Positions 6,418 to 7,412 of a stretch of 7,412 nt of DNA are shown in pieces. The stretch comes from CAYNXB01 sp964401045 (GTDB lineage: Bacteria; Pseudomonadota; Alphaproteobacteria; Sphingomonadales; Sphingomonadaceae): the NCBI GenBank assembly GCA_964401045.1, contig CAYNXB010000105.1, positions 1-7,412 of the forward strand, read 5' to 3'. The notes beneath the pieces were generated by a model, which was not told where the DNA came from, did not search any database, and saw only the letters and a program-made list of their open reading frames with translations. How positions within the stretch are numbered: the first letter of the stretch is position 1; the number at the start of each line of letters is the position of its first letter. Made by a program: the position numbers and the translations under genes.

Positions 6418-7318
6418 TGCCCCCATCCGCTTTTGCCGGACGAAGCGTATGCCATGCGCGGCCGGAGCGGAAGGCTTTGAACCAGGTCAACGGGTTCCAG
6501 CTCTGGCTGCCATCCAGCGAGAAGGTGATGAACTCACCGCGCCCGCCAACGCTGGACAGCGGCACCGGGCCGCCAAGACCCACGCCGCCGGGGATGTCGA
6601 GCCCGGACGGGGCGCGGCTATCGGCGGAATGGTCGCGGTTGTCGCCCATCAGGAACACGTGGCCCGCCGGAATCTTGATCGGTCCGTAATCGTCGAGCTG
6701 TTGCTGCAGGTGATCGATGATCAGGTAGCTGACCCCGTTGGGCAGCGTCTCCCGGAAGGTCGGCGGCTCGTAGACTTCGCGCCCGCTCGGCAGACGCATG
6801 CGGTAGGCTTCGAAATCGCTCATGCACAGCCGGCCGTCGCATAACTGCTGGTCTGCGACCGGGATCTCCACCGGCGGCACCACTTCCTGCGGCACCGGCT
6901 TGCCGTTGAGGATCACCCTGCCGTGACGCACCTCGAGCGTGTCGCCCGGCAGGCCGATCACCCGCTTGATGTAATCCTCCGCCTTGTCGGGCGGCACCGC
7001 GATCACGATGTCGCCGTATTCGGGCGTCTTGGGGGCGATGCGCCAATCGCTGCGCGGCAGCAGGTGGAACGGCAGCGAAACCGAGACCCAGCTCCAGCCG
7101 TAAGGATATTTGCTCACCACCAGCCGATCCCCAACCAGCAGGTTCGGCATCATCGAGGTCGAGGGGATGTAGAACGGCTTGGCGACCAGGGTGTGGAACG
7201 CCAGCACCGCAAGTAGCATCAGTGCGAGGCCGCGCAGCTCGGCAAGCCAGTTGACGTGCTGCTTCTCGCCCTCGCCATTGGTATCGGCGGGGACGGGCTC
7301 GGCGGCGCGGTCGCTCAC
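6395..7318 (-). CDS. lepB: Signal peptidase I
   Basis: Inner-membrane serine protease with a Ser-Lys dyad that removes signal peptides from exported proteins. It has 307 residues: a short cytoplasmic N-terminus (1-27), one membrane segment (about 28-46), then the periplasmic catalytic domain. The nucleophile is Ser55 in IPSTSMMPNL and the general base is Lys118 in YIKRVIGLPGD. The conserved box GDNRDHSADSR is at 225-235. Cys160 and Cys165 sit close together in the inserted loop, where E. coli LepB also has a cysteine pair. The start is GTG at 7318, 13 nt after the acpS stop, with a weak GAAGA 7 nt upstream. The 3' end overlaps the next gene by 23 nt. The acpS-lepB order is common in alphaproteobacteria. 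I see nothing missing from the active site. Confidence 0.97.
   Translation of the reverse strand: MSDRAAEPVPADTNGEGEKQHVNWLAELRGLALMLLAVLAFHTLVAKPFYIPSTSMMPNLLVGDRLVVSKYPYGWSWVSVSLPFHLLPRSDWRIAPKTPEYGDIVIAVPPDKAEDYIKRVIGLPGDTLEVRHGRVILNGKPVPQEVVPPVEIPVADQQLCDGRLCMSDFEAYRMRLPSGREVYEPPTFRETLPNGVSYLIIDHLQQQLDDYGPIKIPAGHVFLMGDNRDHSADSRAPSGLDIPGGVGLGGPVPLSSVGGRGEFITFSLDGSQSWNPLTWFKAFRSGRAWHTLRPAKADGGNGDHQNR
6423..6428 (-). promoter_or_regulatory. Probable ribosome binding site for the AI-2E-family gene
   Basis: GGATGG on the minus strand, 5 nt before the ATG at 6417 and within the lepB coding region. It favours that start over the ATG at 6426. Confidence 0.4.
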
Positions 7319-7331
7319 GCTCTTGTCTTCG

Positions 7332-7412
7332 TTATCCAGCAGGACGCGCCTCGATCACTACGAATGCCTGGGCCCATGGGTGGTCGTCGGTGAGCGTCAA
7401 GTGAATGACGGC
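7332..7412 (-). CDS. acpS: Holo-[acyl-carrier-protein] synthase, C-terminal end only
   Basis: The last 26 residues of a gene entering from the right edge: AVIHLTLTDDHPWAQAFVVI followed by EARPAG and a TAA. This resembles the end of AcpS, where a strand like VHLSLTDD leads to A.AFVVIEA. AcpS transfers 4'-phosphopantetheine from CoA to acyl carrier protein. The position directly before lepB, 13 nt away and on the same strand, fits the known acpS-lepB order. The fragment is short, so the call rests on both the motif and the neighbour. Confidence 0.82.
   Translation of the reverse strand, partial: AVIHLTLTDDHPWAQAFVVIEARPAG

Noticed and set aside
5773..6844. Long plus-strand open frames (235 and 318 codons) opposite the AI-2E-family gene and lepB
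   Set aside because: Both are antisense to genes with clear motifs, and their composition is typical of shadow frames.

Overview
The window is GC-rich chromosomal DNA, densely packed with housekeeping genes. Protein-level resemblance points to an alphaproteobacterium, most likely Sphingomonadales (Sphingomonas or a close relative). This rests on remembered family features: AcpS and RuvX sequence style, a small LptM-type lipoprotein next to lysA, and a DUF3089 hydrolase. No search could be run. I see no rRNA, tRNA, CRISPR array, insertion sequence, phage gene or attachment site.

Left arm, plus strand (2 to about 3596): the 3' four-fifths of argH, then an 80-aa lipoprotein (LptM/LppL type), lysA, and a siroheme-synthase-like (CysG/Met8) protein. 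The first four are packed like one operon: argH and the lipoprotein share an ATGA overlap, the lipoprotein and lysA are 5 nt apart, and lysA and the cysG-like gene are 1 nt apart. The argH and lysA products complete arginine and lysine synthesis. After the cysG-like gene comes an AT-rich stretch of about 75 bp (roughly 40% GC) and a doubtful 50-codon ORF.

Right arm, minus strand (7412 down to 3621): the 3' end of acpS, lepB (signal peptidase I), an AI-2E/PerM-family membrane protein, a membrane-anchored DUF3089 alpha/beta hydrolase, and ruvX (YqgF). Gaps are 13 nt or less, and the last three junctions are overlaps, so this looks like one translationally coupled operon. The two arms converge, with only 24 bp between the last plus-strand stop and the ruvX stop.

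No clearly new multi-gene system is present. The most unusual item is the cysG-like gene. Its NAD-binding domain is about 30 residues shorter than that of Salmonella CysG, and it ends in a short piece resembling the start of a uroporphyrinogen-III methyltransferase domain whose SAM-loop motif is lost. Secondary points are the small ORF in the AT-rich island, the lipoprotein-lysA linkage, and the non-ATG starts of lysA, lepB and probably ruvX.
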